A DNA stretch of 23,819 bases from Planctomycetota bacterium. Its GTDB lineage: Bacteria; Planctomycetota; Phycisphaerae; WQYP01. The stretch is taken from the NCBI GenBank assembly GCA_021799715.1, contig JAJYZY010000023.1, positions 1 to 23,819 on the forward strand. Direction: 5' to 3'. This document shows positions 23,159 through 23,819 of this stretch, piece by piece. Under the pieces are notes generated by a model, which searched no databases, had not been told where the DNA came from, and saw only the letters and a list, made by a program, of their open reading frames with translations. Numbering within the stretch: the stretch's first letter is position 1; every line of letters begins with the position of its first letter. A program made the translations under genes and the position numbers.

Positions 23159-23580
23159 ATGAGAAAAATGATTATGTGCAGCGCACCACCGCAGGGGTAC
23201 CACGATCCTAAGGCCGCCATTAATCGGGCTTTAGCCTATAATTCCGAGAATCGTACGATTCCTGATTCGGAGATAAGCGGAAAGAAAATCCGCGAGGTCT
23301 TGTGGAGCAATACGGCGCTTGTCTTCGAGCTTGACGATGAGCGGAAAACGAAACCGAGACGCAGCTCGTATTTGACGGCGGCGTGCGAACGGGTAATGGT
23401 GGTGAGGTATGGCTCGCAAACCAAGAATACCCCCGGTGGGCTGGGAAAGTAGGGACAGCCATCTTTAAAACATCTTTGGGATTGGTATCATACGGAGTTG
23501 TATCTTTGACACATGGATACGTTGAGATAAAATGCAATGAAGAATTCTTTCTCCGGGTAATTTATGGTCGCACTGAATGA
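23159..23580 (+). pseudogene. Cassette 4 immunity gene, frameshifted
   Basis: The ATG at 23159 opens a frame that reads well as far as SGKKIREVLWSNTALVFELDD (about 23338). It then turns into a low-quality frame ending at 23452. From 23341 the neighbouring frame reads ENETETQLVFDGGVRTGNGG, then EVWLANQEYP, and runs to 23580, ending in EEFFLRVIYGRTE. A single missing base around 23335-23400 explains both. The joined protein (about 140 aa) keeps the layout of the other two immunity proteins: D-S-x-I-x-G-K-K-I-x-x-x-x-W-x-x-x-A-L, then the GK block near AGKVGTAIFKTS. Either the gene is a true pseudogene or there is a base error. Confidence 0.6.
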
Positions 23581-23819
23581 AATAACTTCGGCAACTAAAC
23601 CAGGCGGCAAATGCCGTGGCGGCGGTATATCTGCGAAATCGGTGGATCGGTTTCCCGCTCCCCTTGGCCGCACTCTGCGTACCTCCTCTGCCGCCGGCAT
23701 TCAAAAATCCGCTGTGTCTTTGTGTCGTTGTGTGTCAAGTCCTGATCTAAAGTTGTCACTTTATTTCTCACCGGTTACGCCCTGGATCACCTGCCTCAGG
23801 GGGATCGCCAAGGGGGGGC
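23581..23819. other. Right edge, no supported gene
   Basis: No gene can be supported in the last 239 bases. A frame from the ATG at 23564 stays open to the window edge (beginning VALNEITSATKPGGKCRGGG). It overlaps the immunity remnant, lacks a ribosome site and has odd composition. The KPGGK start faintly recalls the cassette linkers, but this is too short to rely on. Confidence 0.4.

Noticed and set aside
1..23819. tRNA or rRNA genes
   Set aside because: I saw no cloverleaf-like or rRNA-like sequence, but I could not run a covariance-model search.

Overview
The window looks like chromosome of a Gram-negative-type bacterium from the Planctomycetota/Verrucomicrobiota range. This placement is an inference from protein style: a divergent type VI secretion system (T6SS), a planctomycete-like IS630 transposase, a secreted GH39 hydrolase and FGE-sulfatase-type domains. 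I cannot place it more precisely.

Layout. (1) 73-1289: an IS630-family insertion sequence on the minus strand, its transposase split by a -1 frameshift at an A8 run. (2) 1344-1524: a remnant CRISPR array of two perfect 37-nt repeats plus one decayed terminal repeat. There are no cas genes in the window, and the IS lies where the leader should be. (3) 1772-3403: an exported GH39-type glycoside hydrolase. (4) 3588-12207, minus strand: a T6SS operon transcribed in the order TagH-like protein (without an FHA domain), TssK, TssL, TssM, TagF. (5) 12464-19384, plus strand, divergent from it: an unrecognised 650-aa protein, a TssJ-like lipoprotein, and a 1444-aa inner-membrane protein with an N-terminal pseudokinase and a C-terminal FGE-sulfatase-like domain. 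(6) 19702-23580: four consecutive toxin-tip/immunity cassettes joined by copies of a Gly/Pro-rich linker.

How the parts fit. TssJ, TssL and TssM form the trans-envelope complex, and TssK links baseplate to membrane complex. TagF, the TagH-like protein and the kinase-like protein correspond to the post-translational control module of other T6SSs. Here the kinase has lost its catalytic motifs and the TagH-like protein has no FHA domain, so the phospho-threonine pathway appears to have become a non-catalytic scaffold. The sheath, tube, spike and ATPase genes (tssB, tssC, tssE, tssF, tssG, tssH, hcp, vgrG) are not in the window.

The most interesting part is the cassette array. Cassette 1 follows an Rhs-like core end (DPEGL) and has its own start. 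Cassettes 2-4 are displaced C-terminal toxin tips. Cassettes 3 and 4 have no upstream start codon; cassette 2 has only an internal GTG. Cassettes 1, 3 and 4 carry diverged members of one toxin family I do not recognise, with matching members of one immunity family; the immunity gene of cassette 4 is frameshifted. Cassette 2 carries a toxin resembling polymorphic toxin type 37, with a small cysteine-containing immunity protein. An 86-nt linker segment is nearly identical between cassettes 1 and 2, which fits swapping of tips by homologous recombination.
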